Origin: Streptomyces anandii JCM 4720
Lineage (GTDB): Bacteria > Actinomycetota > Actinomycetes > Streptomycetales > Streptomycetaceae
Direction: 5' to 3'
DNA length: 40,253 bases
Assembly (NCBI RefSeq): GCF_014650655.1
Contig: NZ_BMVJ01000008.1
Span: 255,331 to 295,583 of the forward strand
This document shows positions 8,112 through 16,800 of the stretch, one piece after another; position 1 is the first letter of the stretch, and every line of letters starts with the position of its first letter. The translations under genes and the position numbers were made by a program. Below the pieces are notes generated by a model, which saw only the letters and a list, made by a program, of their open reading frames with translations, was not told where the DNA came from and did no database searches.

Positions 8112-8438
8112 CTACGCGACGACGGTCGTCGTAGGAGCACACCCGGGCGCTCTCGGCCGGCGACGGCCGGGCGCGTCGGGATCACGCTGCGGCAGGAAGG
8201 CCGTACGGCGGTCCCGCTCCCGCAGGGCCGTACGCACCCGGGTGGGCGGGACGACGGGGGCGCAGCGCGAGGAGAGGAGGGCGCACGCGACGAGCGCCGC
8301 ACCGGCGGCGACGGTCGCGGACAGGCTGCCCGGGTCGAGCAGCGCGAACTGGAGCACCAGGAGCAGGACCGGGAGCAGTGTCAGCACCGGCAGCGCGACG
8401 GCAGCGAGGGGACGGCGACGAAGCCGGTCACGGATCAC
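8112..8438 (-). CDS. DUF6412-type small membrane protein
   Basis: A 108-residue protein starting at GTG 8438, with a GGGGGGAG ribosome binding site about 8-10 bases upstream. Two hydrophobic segments are visible: AAVALPVLTLLPVLLLVLQF and ATVAAGAALVACALLSS. They are followed by a basic, Arg/Pro-rich cytoplasmic tail. It resembles the small DUF6412 proteins encoded next to an accessory YidC in streptomycetes. It lies 101 bp upstream of the YidC-like gene in the same direction, so the two are likely co-transcribed. A role as a YidC partner or substrate is only a guess. Confidence 0.7.
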   Translation of the reverse strand: MIRDRLRRRPLAAVALPVLTLLPVLLLVLQFALLDPGSLSATVAAGAALVACALLSSRCAPVVPPTRVRTALRERDRRTAFLPQRDPDAPGRRRPRAPGCAPTTTVVA

Positions 8439-8501
8439 ACTCGCTCCCCCCTTCCTACCTTCCGCTGGTGATGCTCGCCCTTTGCCGCACCTCCCCGTCC
8501 G

Positions 8502-9041
8502 TCAGCCGATCCGTTCGGCGGGCTCCGGGTCGAGTGGTTCGAGGAGCCGCCTCGGCCTCAGCAGCGCCCGGCTGACCGGGTCGGCCGGGTCCGGGTCGAG
8601 TCCGGGGCCCGGCACCATGAGGACGTCCTCGACGGGTACGACGGTTCCGCACGCGGGGCATTCGCCGTACGGCCCGAGTTCGGTGCCGCAGTCCGCGTGC
8701 CGGAAGTAGCGCAGCCGGGCCTCGGTGAAGTGCTCGCGCCCCCACTGGCCGAGCGCCCGCAGGGTGGGCCACAGGGCGATGCCGCGTTCGGTGAGGACGT
8801 ACTCGTCCCGGGGCGGCGACTGCTGGTAGCGCCGCTTCTCCAGGATCCCCTCGGCGGTGAGCGTCTGGAGCCGGGCGGCGAGCACCGCCCTGGGGATGCC
8901 GAGGTGCACGAGGAAGTCGTTGTACCGCCGGACCCCGTACAGCGCGTCACGGACGACGAGCAGCGTCCACCGCTCCCCGATGATCTCCAGCGCGCGGGCG
9001 ATCGAGCACTCCTGCGTCGCGTAGTCCTTGCCCAGTGCCAT
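8502..9041 (-). CDS. HxlR-family transcriptional regulator with C-terminal zinc-ribbon-like segment
   Basis: A 179-residue protein. The N-terminal winged helix begins with the HxlR hallmark CSIARALEIIGERWTLLVVR (Cys near residue 12), continues through the segment with FLVHLGIPRAVLAARLQTL, and has the wing segment YQQSPPRDEYVLTERG. After residue 125 there is an extension containing Cys-x8-9-Cys-x2-Cys (ADCGTELGPYGECPACG) that could bind zinc. The ATG has GGAG 7 bases upstream. The gene is divergent from an MFS exporter across a 106-bp region holding two copies of the same dyad. HxlR proteins usually respond to electrophiles, oxidants or small toxic compounds, so control of the exporter is the simplest reading. 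Confidence 0.92.
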   Translation of the reverse strand: MALGKDYATQECSIARALEIIGERWTLLVVRDALYGVRRYNDFLVHLGIPRAVLAARLQTLTAEGILEKRRYQQSPPRDEYVLTERGIALWPTLRALGQWGREHFTEARLRYFRHADCGTELGPYGECPACGTVVPVEDVLMVPGPGLDPDPADPVSRALLRPRRLLEPLDPEPAERIG

Positions 9042-9071
9042 GGCTCCACTGTAGCGACTTTACGACCTAAT

Positions 9072-9088
9072 GGTTCGGTCACTGAACC
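9072..9088. promoter_or_regulatory. Operator-like dyad 1 between hxlR-type gene and MFS gene
   Basis: The site is GGTTCGGTCACTGAACC, with 5-base complementary arms and a 7-base centre. It lies 31 bases upstream of the regulator ATG and inside the likely divergent promoter region. Its match to the second copy at 9117-9133 is the main support. Confidence 0.6.
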
Positions 9089-9116
9089 GACGGTGTTACG
9101 GTGCGAGGACAAGCTA

Positions 9117-9133
9117 GGTTCATTCACCGAACT
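9117..9133. promoter_or_regulatory. Operator-like dyad 2 between hxlR-type gene and MFS gene
   Basis: The site is GGTTCATTCACCGAACT, the same GGTTC-N7-GAAC layout as dyad 1, spaced 45 bp from it. It ends 14 bases before the MFS ATG, adjacent to the AAGGA ribosome binding site. Occupancy would block initiation or elongation into the exporter gene. Confidence 0.6.
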
Positions 9134-9147
9134 CTAAGGACGAGGCC

Positions 9148-10578
9148 ATGACCGGACTCGGCTCCGCCACCCCGCGCACGCCCGCCACCACCGGCCCGGA
9201 CGCCGGCCCCACCGCGCCCCGCCGCACCACACCCCCGCGGCGCGCACGTACCGGCTCACCCCCCGGCCCCCGAGCCACCCTCGCCCTGACCAGCGCCGCC
9301 ACCGCCGTGGCCCTGATGACGTACACCGCGCCCGCGGTCACCCTCCCCGGCACCGCCGCCGCCCTGCACACCTCCCTCTCCGCCCAGGCGTGGCTGCTCA
9401 ACGGCACCCCGCTGGGGCTGGCCGCCCTCCTCCTGGTCGCCGGCAGCCTGGCCGACGACTACGGCCGCCGCCGCGTCTTCCTCGCCGGCACCCTGGCCCT
9501 CGGCCTGACCACCGTGCTCGGCGCGGTCACCACCTCGACCTGGCAGTTCACGCTGGCCCGGGTGGCCCAGGGCGCGGCGAGCGCCGCCCTGCTGGCCAGC
9601 AGCCTGGGCCTGATCGTGCACGCCTTCCCCAGCCCGCGCGGCCGGCTCCACGCGACCGGCGTATGGGGCGCCTTCGTCAGCGGCGGCATCGCGCTGGGTC
9701 CGCTGCTCGCGGGCGCGCTGCCCGGCTGGCGGCTCGCGTACGCCGTGCTGGGCGGCGCGGCCCTGATCGTGGCCGCGCTCGGCACGCGCGCGCTGTCGGA
9801 GTCGCGCGCCCCGCGCCACGGCCGCCCCGACGTGCCCGGCGCGCTGGCCTTCGGACTGGCCCTGGTGGCCCTCGTGGCCGCCCTGACCCTCGGCCGGGAC
9901 GGCTGGCTGCGGGCGCCGGTGGGTCTGCTGCTCGCCGCGACGGTGGCGCTGACCGCGGTGTTCTGGCTGGTGGAGCGCCGCTCGGCGACCCCGATGATCG
10001 ACCTCTCCCTCCTGCGCCACCGCCGCTTCCTGGCCTCCTCCGCGGGCGGACTGTTCACGGGCCTGGCCGTGATCGGCCTGTTCACCTTCCTCCCGGCGCT
10101 GCTCCAGCGGGCGCTCGGCCTGTCCCCGCTGGACACGGCATGGCTGTTCCTGCTCTGGTCCGGCGTGAGTTTCGTGGTCGCCCTCCAGGCCAAGCGGCTG
10201 GCGGGCCGGATGCCCCCGCGCCGCCAACTGGCCCTCGGCTTCGTCCTGCACGCCGTCGCCGCCCTGAGCATGCTCGGCGCCCTGGGCTCCGGCACCTGGA
10301 CCCGTCTGCTCCCCGGCCTGCTGATCGGCGGCGTCGGCAGCGGCCTCCTCAACGCCGCGCTGCCCCTGGCGGCCGTCGAGTCGGTCCCGCCCGAGCGGGC
10401 CGCCATGGGCTCGGGCGCCCAGCAGACCTTCCGCTACGTCGGCTCGTGCGCCGGCGTGGCCCTGACCATCGCCATCGCGACCTCCGCGGGCAGCCTGACC
10501 CGGGGCGCCGACGTGGCGATGGTGGTCTCGGCGGCGCTGGCCGCTGCCGGCGCGGTCATCGTGGCCGCATTGCGGTGA
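9148..10578 (+). CDS. MFS (DHA2-type) multidrug exporter
   Basis: A 476-residue integral membrane protein with a ~40-residue disordered Pro/Thr-rich N-terminus. Numerous membrane segments follow. The MFS motif A region reads GSLADDYGRRRVFLAG (about residues 109-124) between helices 2 and 3. A second hallmark, ARVAQGAASAALLASSLGLI, corresponds to the motif B/C region, where an arginine begins the helix. The size and the segment count fit 14-helix DHA2 drug/proton antiporters. AAGGA lies 7 bases before the ATG. It is divergent from an HxlR regulator that probably controls it. The 3' end overlaps the convergent sortase gene by 23 bp. The substrate is unknown. Confidence 0.92.
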   Translation: MTGLGSATPRTPATTGPDAGPTAPRRTTPPRRARTGSPPGPRATLALTSAATAVALMTYTAPAVTLPGTAAALHTSLSAQAWLLNGTPLGLAALLLVAGSLADDYGRRRVFLAGTLALGLTTVLGAVTTSTWQFTLARVAQGAASAALLASSLGLIVHAFPSPRGRLHATGVWGAFVSGGIALGPLLAGALPGWRLAYAVLGGAALIVAALGTRALSESRAPRHGRPDVPGALAFGLALVALVAALTLGRDGWLRAPVGLLLAATVALTAVFWLVERRSATPMIDLSLLRHRRFLASSAGGLFTGLAVIGLFTFLPALLQRALGLSPLDTAWLFLLWSGVSFVVALQAKRLAGRMPPRRQLALGFVLHAVAALSMLGALGSGTWTRLLPGLLIGGVGSGLLNAALPLAAVESVPPERAAMGSGAQQTFRYVGSCAGVALTIAIATSAGSLTRGADVAMVVSAALAAAGAVIVAALR

Positions 10579-11374
10579 GCGTGCCCCAGACCACCAGCCG
10601 GTACCGGGAGGTGAACTCCGGGGTGCAGGTGGTGAGGGTGACGTAGTAGCCCGGGTTCCGGTATCCGTACGCGGGCTCGACCAGACTCCTCGGCACGGGC
10701 CGGATCACCCCGTCGTCCCGCGCGGAGGTCTGCGGGAGGATCCGGTCGACGGCGTACGTGTAGACGGCGGTCCGTGTCTCCACCTCGACGAGGTCGCGCG
10801 GCCGCAGCCGGTCGAGGTACCGGAAGGGCTCGCCGTGCGTGTTGCGGTGCCCGGCGAGCGCGAAGTTCCCCGCCTGGCCCGGCTGTTGGGTGCCGGGGTA
10901 GTGACCGACGTACCCCTTGTTGAGCACGTCCCGCCGTCCGACCCCCTCGGCGACGGGCACGCGGAGGCCGAGACGGGGGATGACGAGGACGGCGTAGGCC
11001 TGGGCCCAGTCCGGCCGCGACGGCCCGGGAACGGCGGTAGGCACCGGCACTGGGCCCCCGCCACCCGCCATCCGCCCGCCGGACGCACCGGACCCGCCGG
11101 TGGAACCGGACGCCCCCGAGCCACCGTCCGCCGGCGCTGATGCCGCCCCCTCCGCCGCCCGACCCGCGCGGGACGTCCCCCACTCCTGCTCCAGGGCCCG
11201 AACCTCCCGCGCGGCCCCCTGCCTCGCCTCCCGGTTGGTCCACCACAGCTGATGGACGACGAGCAGCAGAAGCAGCAACCCCGCGGTGAGGAGCACCTCG
11301 CCCCCGGTCCACAGCGCCCGCCGCCGCAGCGCGCGCCTCCGCCGGGTCCGGTGCTGCACGACGGGAACCCGCAT
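10556..11374 (-). CDS. Class E sortase
   Basis: A 272-residue protein. A basic N-terminus is followed by one membrane segment (VLLTAGLLLLLLVVHQLWW). Next is a long Gly/Ser/Ala spacer (to about residue 120), then the sortase beta-barrel (AVLVIPRLGLRVPVAEG, with the usual KGYVGHYPGTQQPGQAGNF). Catalytic residues are visible: His near 176 in GHRNTHGEPF, Cys near 250 in TLTTC, and Arg near 257-259 in SRYRLVVWG. The KGVGHYPGT-like block and the Tyr-rich end are typical of actinobacterial class E enzymes, which use LAxTG signals. A candidate substrate is the LARTG protein at 1297-2145. The ATG has AGGAGG upstream. It ends inside the convergent MFS gene. Confidence 0.93.
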   Translation of the reverse strand: MRVPVVQHRTRRRRALRRRALWTGGEVLLTAGLLLLLLVVHQLWWTNREARQGAAREVRALEQEWGTSRAGRAAEGAASAPADGGSGASGSTGGSGASGGRMAGGGGPVPVPTAVPGPSRPDWAQAYAVLVIPRLGLRVPVAEGVGRRDVLNKGYVGHYPGTQQPGQAGNFALAGHRNTHGEPFRYLDRLRPRDLVEVETRTAVYTYAVDRILPQTSARDDGVIRPVPRSLVEPAYGYRNPGYYVTLTTCTPEFTSRYRLVVWGTLTAMRPR

Positions 11375-11518
11375 ACGCCCGCCCTCCTTCCAGACGCCGG
11401 CGCCACCACTGGCCGCGCGCACCATAAGGGCGACGGCCGAAGGTTGCCAGCCATAGTGCGGGCCCCCTGGCCTGCAGATACCTGACTGTTGCCGCCGCCC
11501 GGCAGTACGGTGTCCCCC

Positions 11519-12550
11519 ATGCGCCCCGACACGCCCGCCGAAAACGTCGACCACGCCGCCGAAGCCGCCCGCCTGGAGCGGACCGCAGGCCTGTATCCCG
11601 AGGACGCCGAGGCCCTGCTCCTGCAGGCCGCGGCCCACCTGGAACTGTCCGGCGACCGCCCCGCCGCGACGACGCTCTACGACCGCCTGCTGTCCTCCCA
11701 CGACGGCCTGGAGAACCCCCACCTGGTCCGCGCCCTGAAGGCCGCCAACCTGTGGGAGTACGACCACGAGGCGGAGGCCAGGGCGATCATCGACGGCATT
11801 CGGGCCACCGCGCCCAGGGACCCGGCCCCCTGGGTGATCGTCGCGGAGTCACTGGAGTCCCACGACGAGCTGGAGGCGGCGCACAAGACGTTCACGGAGG
11901 CGGTGGAACTGCTGCTGGCCGACGCCGAGCAGCCCCCGCGCGCCACGCACCCCCTCCTCTTCGGACGTCACCGGGTGCGCCGCATGATGGGCGCGGCCCA
12001 CGACGACTGGGACATGCTCGCCGACACCCTGCACTCCTCCCCGGTCTCCCTGGACGAACTGCACGACCCCAAACGGGTCTGGTCCCTCGGCTCGGAGAAC
12101 CCGGCGGAGCTGGAGGCGGAGATCGCCCGCCTGCGCGCGGAGCTGGGCACCTACCGCGAGGCCCTCTCCCGCCCCTTCCCTGTCGCCGTCCTGCACTGGC
12201 CGGCGGCGGAACTGGCCGAACTCCTCAGCGCGTACGGCGACCTCTCCGCGGAGTACCCCTCCCACGAGACCCACCTGGCGACGATAGAGGCGTCCCTGCG
12301 CGAACTGTCCGCCTCCGGCACCGCCAACCTGGGCATCGTCACCGGCACGGTCCCCTCCTACGAGGCCTTCGCGGCCTCAGAGGGCACCTCCCCGTCCGAC
12401 CCGGCCCTGCTCCCCCAGTACGCCACAACCCTGGCGGCCAGAGGCCGAGCCGTACCTTGGCCGCCCCAACGGGGCGAGTCCTGCTGGTGCGGCACGGGCA
12501 AGCCGTACACGTCCTGCCACGGGGGCTCTGGGCCTACGGCGACCGACTGA
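11519..12550 (+). CDS. TPR-like protein with C-terminal SEC-C metal-binding motif
   Basis: About 343 residues. The N-terminal two thirds are helical and look like tetratricopeptide repeats (AARLERTAGLYPEDAEALLLQAAAHLELSG, and similar A-x-x-L-x pairs). The C-terminus carries a SEC-C motif, GESCWCGTGKPYTSCHGG (about residues 321-338), a CxC...CH zinc site first described in SecA. Such proteins are widespread and of unknown function; binding to the ribosome or the Sec machinery has been suggested for relatives. No ribosome binding site precedes the ATG. Instead TACGGT lies 7 bases upstream, suggesting a leaderless transcript. It is divergent from the sortase gene (144-bp spacer). Confidence 0.85.
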   Translation: MRPDTPAENVDHAAEAARLERTAGLYPEDAEALLLQAAAHLELSGDRPAATTLYDRLLSSHDGLENPHLVRALKAANLWEYDHEAEARAIIDGIRATAPRDPAPWVIVAESLESHDELEAAHKTFTEAVELLLADAEQPPRATHPLLFGRHRVRRMMGAAHDDWDMLADTLHSSPVSLDELHDPKRVWSLGSENPAELEAEIARLRAELGTYREALSRPFPVAVLHWPAAELAELLSAYGDLSAEYPSHETHLATIEASLRELSASGTANLGIVTGTVPSYEAFAASEGTSPSDPALLPQYATTLAARGRAVPWPPQRGESCWCGTGKPYTSCHGGSGPTATD

Positions 12551-12653
12551 GGATGCGGAGCCCGCTGGGCGTGCCGGACCCCGGCCCGGAGTGAGCACAC
12601 TCGTCAACTTGCCCGACTTTCGGTGTGCTCGACGAGGGACGACCGCCGGGTGA

Positions 12654-12790
12654 TGGTCGTGGAACGTCCTGGCCCAGTCGGCAGACGGGCCCGACCCGGA
12701 CCCCGCCACGTGGTGGAACGACTTCCACAACTGGGTCCGCGACGCGACGGCCAGAAGGGCTACATCCGCTACGAACACGCCTGCACCTAG
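12654..12790 (+). pseudogene. Decayed 3' end of an unidentified gene
   Basis: One frame from 12654 reads sensibly as NVLAQSADGPDPDPATWWND then FHNWVRD. After about 12745 the plausible reading continues in another frame as KGYIRYEHACT followed by a TAG at 12788-12790. The first frame has a TGA directly before it and no start. This looks like the 3' end of a gene with an internal frameshift and a lost 5' part. I do not recognise the family. It lies 104 bp after the SEC-C gene, where the accessory-looking segment begins. Confidence 0.4.
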
Positions 12791-12924
12791 ACCGATCAGC
12801 GGTCAGTCCATGGCCGGGTCCCCGTCGTCGGCTGACCGTGAACATTGAGCACGGCGTATACACGCCATGGCTCGAAGCACGGATCAGCGGTTCCCCATCC
12901 CTGCACGGAACGGGGAGCGGGCGC
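12791..12924. other. Short non-coding spacer with small dyads and a 10-bp direct repeat
   Basis: Visible elements are CGGTCAG/CTGACCG arms (12800-12806 and 12832-12838), a 14-bp palindrome GGCGT-ATAC-ACGCC at 12853-12866, and GATCAGCGGT repeated exactly at 12794-12803 and 12882-12891. The dyads could act as terminators for the minus-strand gene that ends at 12925. No coding sequence is supported here. Confidence 0.4.
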
Positions 12925-13617
12925 CTACTTCACGTTGCCGGTGAAGATCGCGCTTTCCGAATCCATGTCGGGAGACACTTCGATCTGGATGATCTTCTGC
13001 TTCTTGGGCAGCTCGCAGCCCCATGTCACGTTGATCGATCTTCCGGCCAGGAGCTTGGTGTCGGGACCTCCGTCAAGGTCGTGCTCGCTGTCAAAGATCG
13101 ATTCGCTGCTGCGCCCGTCCTCTCCGTAAGAGCAGTTGACGGTGAGTCCGGTGGTGTCGAGGGTCTCGGTACCGCCGTTCTTGATCTTTATGGTGAACTG
13201 CACGTAGTTGGTGTTCTCGGGCGATGCGTACTCGCTGGACACCAACCGCCGGATTCCTGAGAGGGTGACAGCGACATCGTTCTCATAGGTGACGCTGTCG
13301 GTCAGCGCATAGGCATCGCCGCTGCTGTCGCCGCTCGTTGAGTCGTCCGTGGCCTCATCCGTCGGATCTGCCACATCGTCCGCCGCCGCGTCGCCAGTGT
13401 CGTCGCCAGCGGTCTCGGTGACCGTGACAGTGGGGGCCACCTTGGCGCTGGTGCCACCGGCGACGCCCGCCGTGACGGCGGCGGAGACGACCGCGGCCAC
13501 GACCGCGGCGGCCACGGCAACGATGACGGTTCTGCTCTTTGCCGACGGAGGCTGCGGAAGCAGCGGCTGCGGCGGCCCGTAGTGCGGCATAGGCGGGGGC
13601 GTGATGTTGTGGCTCAT
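12925..13617 (-). CDS. Membrane-anchored DUF4352-like protein
   Basis: About 230 residues. A short Pro/His-rich cytoplasmic N-terminus (to ~residue 27) leads into one membrane segment (TVIVAVAAAVVAAVVSAAVT). An acidic Asp/Thr/Ser linker (to ~110) follows, then an extracellular immunoglobulin-like domain of the DUF4352 type (VTYENDVAVTLSGIRRL ... NYVQFTIKIKNGGTETLDTT ... INVTWGCELPKKQKIIQIEV). Two cysteines in the domain (VNCSYG and WGCELP) could form a disulfide. The ATG has a run of six G just upstream. It is divergent from the DUF3427 helicase gene across about 200 bp with two palindromes. Codon use is less GC-biased than that of neighbours. Function is unknown. Confidence 0.8.
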   Translation of the reverse strand: MSHNITPPPMPHYGPPQPLLPQPPSAKSRTVIVAVAAAVVAAVVSAAVTAGVAGGTSAKVAPTVTVTETAGDDTGDAAADDVADPTDEATDDSTSGDSSGDAYALTDSVTYENDVAVTLSGIRRLVSSEYASPENTNYVQFTIKIKNGGTETLDTTGLTVNCSYGEDGRSSESIFDSEHDLDGGPDTKLLAGRSINVTWGCELPKKQKIIQIEVSPDMDSESAIFTGNVK

Positions 13618-13751
13618 GGTCCCCCCATGGATTTGCTTGAGTGCTACATCTTCTCGCGAACACAAAGCCTTGTGGAGATCTCGTGATGAAATCGTGTCAA
13701 CCCAGTAAGGTCGCGATCGTCCGTACCCGTCCTGCCTTCGATGGGAGAACA

Positions 13752-13764
13752 GGACCATTGGTCC
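13752..13764. promoter_or_regulatory. 13-bp palindrome in the DUF4352/helicase divergent promoter
   Basis: GGACCATTGGTCC has perfect 6-base arms about a single central base. It lies 63 bases upstream of the helicase start and 135 bases upstream of the DUF4352 gene start. It is a candidate operator; no cognate regulator is adjacent. Confidence 0.45.
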
Positions 13765-13766
13765 CG

Positions 13767-13794
13767 CCGTTGTCAGCCCCACCTGTTACAACGG
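13767..13794. promoter_or_regulatory. Inverted repeat next to the helicase start
   Basis: The arms CCGTTGT and ACAACGG are perfect complements with a 14-base spacer and end 33 bases before the chosen start of the helicase gene. The right arm overlaps a TGTTACAAC stretch that could serve as a -10 region. A regulator binding site is inferred. Confidence 0.4.
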
Positions 13795-13826
13795 ATCCAC
13801 GTTGACGTGTGGCCGAGGGGGGCATC

Positions 13827-16800
13827 GTGGCGGGAGCCGGGGAAGTGGGACAGCAGCCTGTCGCTGGTGTGTACGAGAAGCTGATCACTCAGGATGTGCG
13901 AGATGAGCTGAAGCAGCTCGAGTCCATGGGGTGGAAGGCCATCGACGCGGAAGTCAGCGCCGAGTCCACGCCGCATGTGCTGGCACGGCACATCGGCGAG
14001 GTGGTAGCCCGCAGACTGAACCAGCTCCCGCCCACCCAGCAGGTTCGCTTCGCCAACCACATCCTGTCCTCTCTGGAGACCGGCGGTGCCGAGCACGGCG
14101 AGCCTGACCTTTCGGGCACAGTCGTCGAGGGCCCACGGCAGTTGCTGGCCCTCGCCAAGCAGGAGGCACCGGGGGCCTACGCGATCCGCCCGCTGACCCC
14201 GTTGTCCGAGACCTCGCTGCTCACGAACTCGCCGGAGGACCTCAGTCTGGGTGCCGAACTGCGGGCCGAGTTGGCGACAGCGGACCGCATCGATCTGCTC
14301 TGCGCCTTCGTGAAGTGGTACGGCATAAGGGTTCTGGAGGATGCCCTGCGTTCCGCCAAGGAGCGGGGCGTACCGATCCGCGTCATCACGACCACCTACA
14401 TGGGTGCCACCGACCGCCACGCGCTTGACCGCCTGGTCCGCGACTTCGGCGCCACCGTCAAGGTCAACTACGAGATCCGATCCACCCGCCTGCACGCCAA
14501 GGCCTGGCTCTTCCGGCGCCACACGGGCTTCGACACCGCGTACGTAGGGTCCTCGAACCTCTCCCGGGCCGCTCTGCTCGACGGCCTGGAGTGGAACGTA
14601 CGGCTGTCATCCGTCGCCACACCCGCGGTGCTGGACAAGTTCGAGGCGACCTTCGACGCGTACTGGAACGACACGGCTTTCGAGACCTACGACCCCGACC
14701 TGCACGGAGAGCGACTTGACGGAGCTCTCGCCCAGGCGGGCGCCAAGGGTTCCAGCACCGATCTGAAGATCAACCTCTCCGGCCTGGAAGTACGCCCCTT
14801 CCCGCACCAGCGGGACATGCTGGAACGTCTCACCGTGGAGCGGGAAATCCGTGGGCGGCACCGCAACCTTCTGGTCGCGGCAACTGGTACGGGGAAGACG
14901 GTCATGGCCGCCCTCGACTACCGAAGCCTGTCCCGAAACTGGGACGGCAGACGTCCGAGATTGCTGTTCGTGGCTCACCGCAAGGAGATCCTCAAGCAGT
15001 CTCTGCGCACCTACCGGGAAGTCCTGGACGACGCCTCGTTCGGCGAGTTGCTGCACGCCGGCATGGAGCCCCGGGCTTGGGATCACGTGTTCGCCAGCGT
15101 CCAGTCGCTGAACGTCCAGCGGCTTGAGCAACTGGCTTCCGACCACTTCGACATCATCGTCATCGACGAGTTCCACCACGCCACGGCCACCACATATCGG
15201 CGGGTCATCGACCATTTCCAGCCGCGGGAGTTGCTGGGTCTGACGGCGACCCCGGAGCGGATGGACGGGCTCAACGTCCAGGACGAGTTCTTCGACGGCC
15301 GCATCGCCGCCGAAATGCGGTTGTGGGAGGCCCTCGAGAACGACCTGCTCTGCCCCTTCCACTACTTCGGCATCCCGGATGGCACGGATTTGACGAACCT
15401 GGGCTGGCAGAAGGGCTCATACGCCGACCAGGAACTCGGCAACCTCTACACCGGCGACCACGCGCGTGCCCGGATCGTGGTCAAGCAGATCCGCGACAAG
15501 GTGTCCAATCCCGGCGGCATGCGCGCTCTCGGCTTCTGTGTGACCAAAGCGCACGCGCACTTCATGGCGGGCTTCTTCCGGGAGGCCGGTTTCCAGGCAG
15601 TGGCGCTCGACAGCGACTCTTCGGCCGAGACGCGCACCCGAGCATTGTCCGACCTGTCCGCCGGCAAGCTGCAGGTGATCTTCTCCGTCGACCTCTTCAA
15701 CGAGGGACTCGACATCCCCGACGTCGACACACTGCTGCTCCTTCGCCCCACCAACAGCGCCACCGTCTTTCTCCAGCAGTTGGGCCGGGGGCTGCGCCGC
15801 ACCGAGACCAAGCCTGTGCTCACGGTGCTCGACTTCATCGGCCAGCACCGAGCGGAATTCCGCTTCGAGGAGCAGTTCCGTGCGCTGACCAACCTGTCAC
15901 GGAATCGCCTCGTCGACCACATAGAGCACGATTTCCCGCAGCTGCCGTCCGGTTGCCAGATCATCCTTGAGGGCAAGTCCAAAGACCTCGTCCTGGACAA
16001 CATCCGGACGCAGCTTGGTGCGACGGTGAAGACACTGGTGAAGGAGGTGAAGGCGTACAGCACCCCGCGCCTTGCAGACTACCTTCGGGAGAGCCGCCGG
16101 GAGATCAAGGAGCTCTACAAGGGCGGGAACTCCTGGACGGTCGTGCTTCGCCGGGCCGGGCTGGTCGACGAGTTCGCACCCTCAGATGAGGACGCACTGC
16201 TGAAGCGGGTACACGCGTTCCTCCACGTCGACGACCCCGAGCGCGCCCAGGCCTACCTCCGACTCCTTGAGGATGACGCGCCGCCGTACGAGAAACTGGA
16301 CGCACTCGACCAGTCGTACGCGCGCATGCTGTTTTTCAATCTCTGGGACAACGCGGGCGGTTTCACCAGCTATCAGCAGGGGCTTGAGTCGCTGCGCGCA
16401 CAGCGGACGTTCCGCGACGAGTTGCGCCAGGTGCTGGCGCACGTCATGGAGCAGGCCGACCATGTACCCGTGCCGCTCTCCGGACGCCTCAGCAGGGTCC
16501 CGTTGAAGGTCCACAGCGCCTACAACCGTTCCGAGATCCTCGCCGCTCTCGGAGTCGCCCGCTTCGGCGGGCAGATGCCCCGCACCTTCGCACAGGGCGT
16601 GCAGTGGGTGGAGGAACTACGGACGGACGCACTGCTGATCACGTTGGAGAAGAACGAGAAGGACTTCTCGCCAACCATCCGCTACAAGGACTACGCACTG
16701 AGCCCGACGCTCCTCCACTGGGAGTCCCAGAACGCGACGGCAGCGGATTCCCCTACCGGCATGCGCTACCGGGAGCACAAGCAGCGTGGCAGCAGCATCC

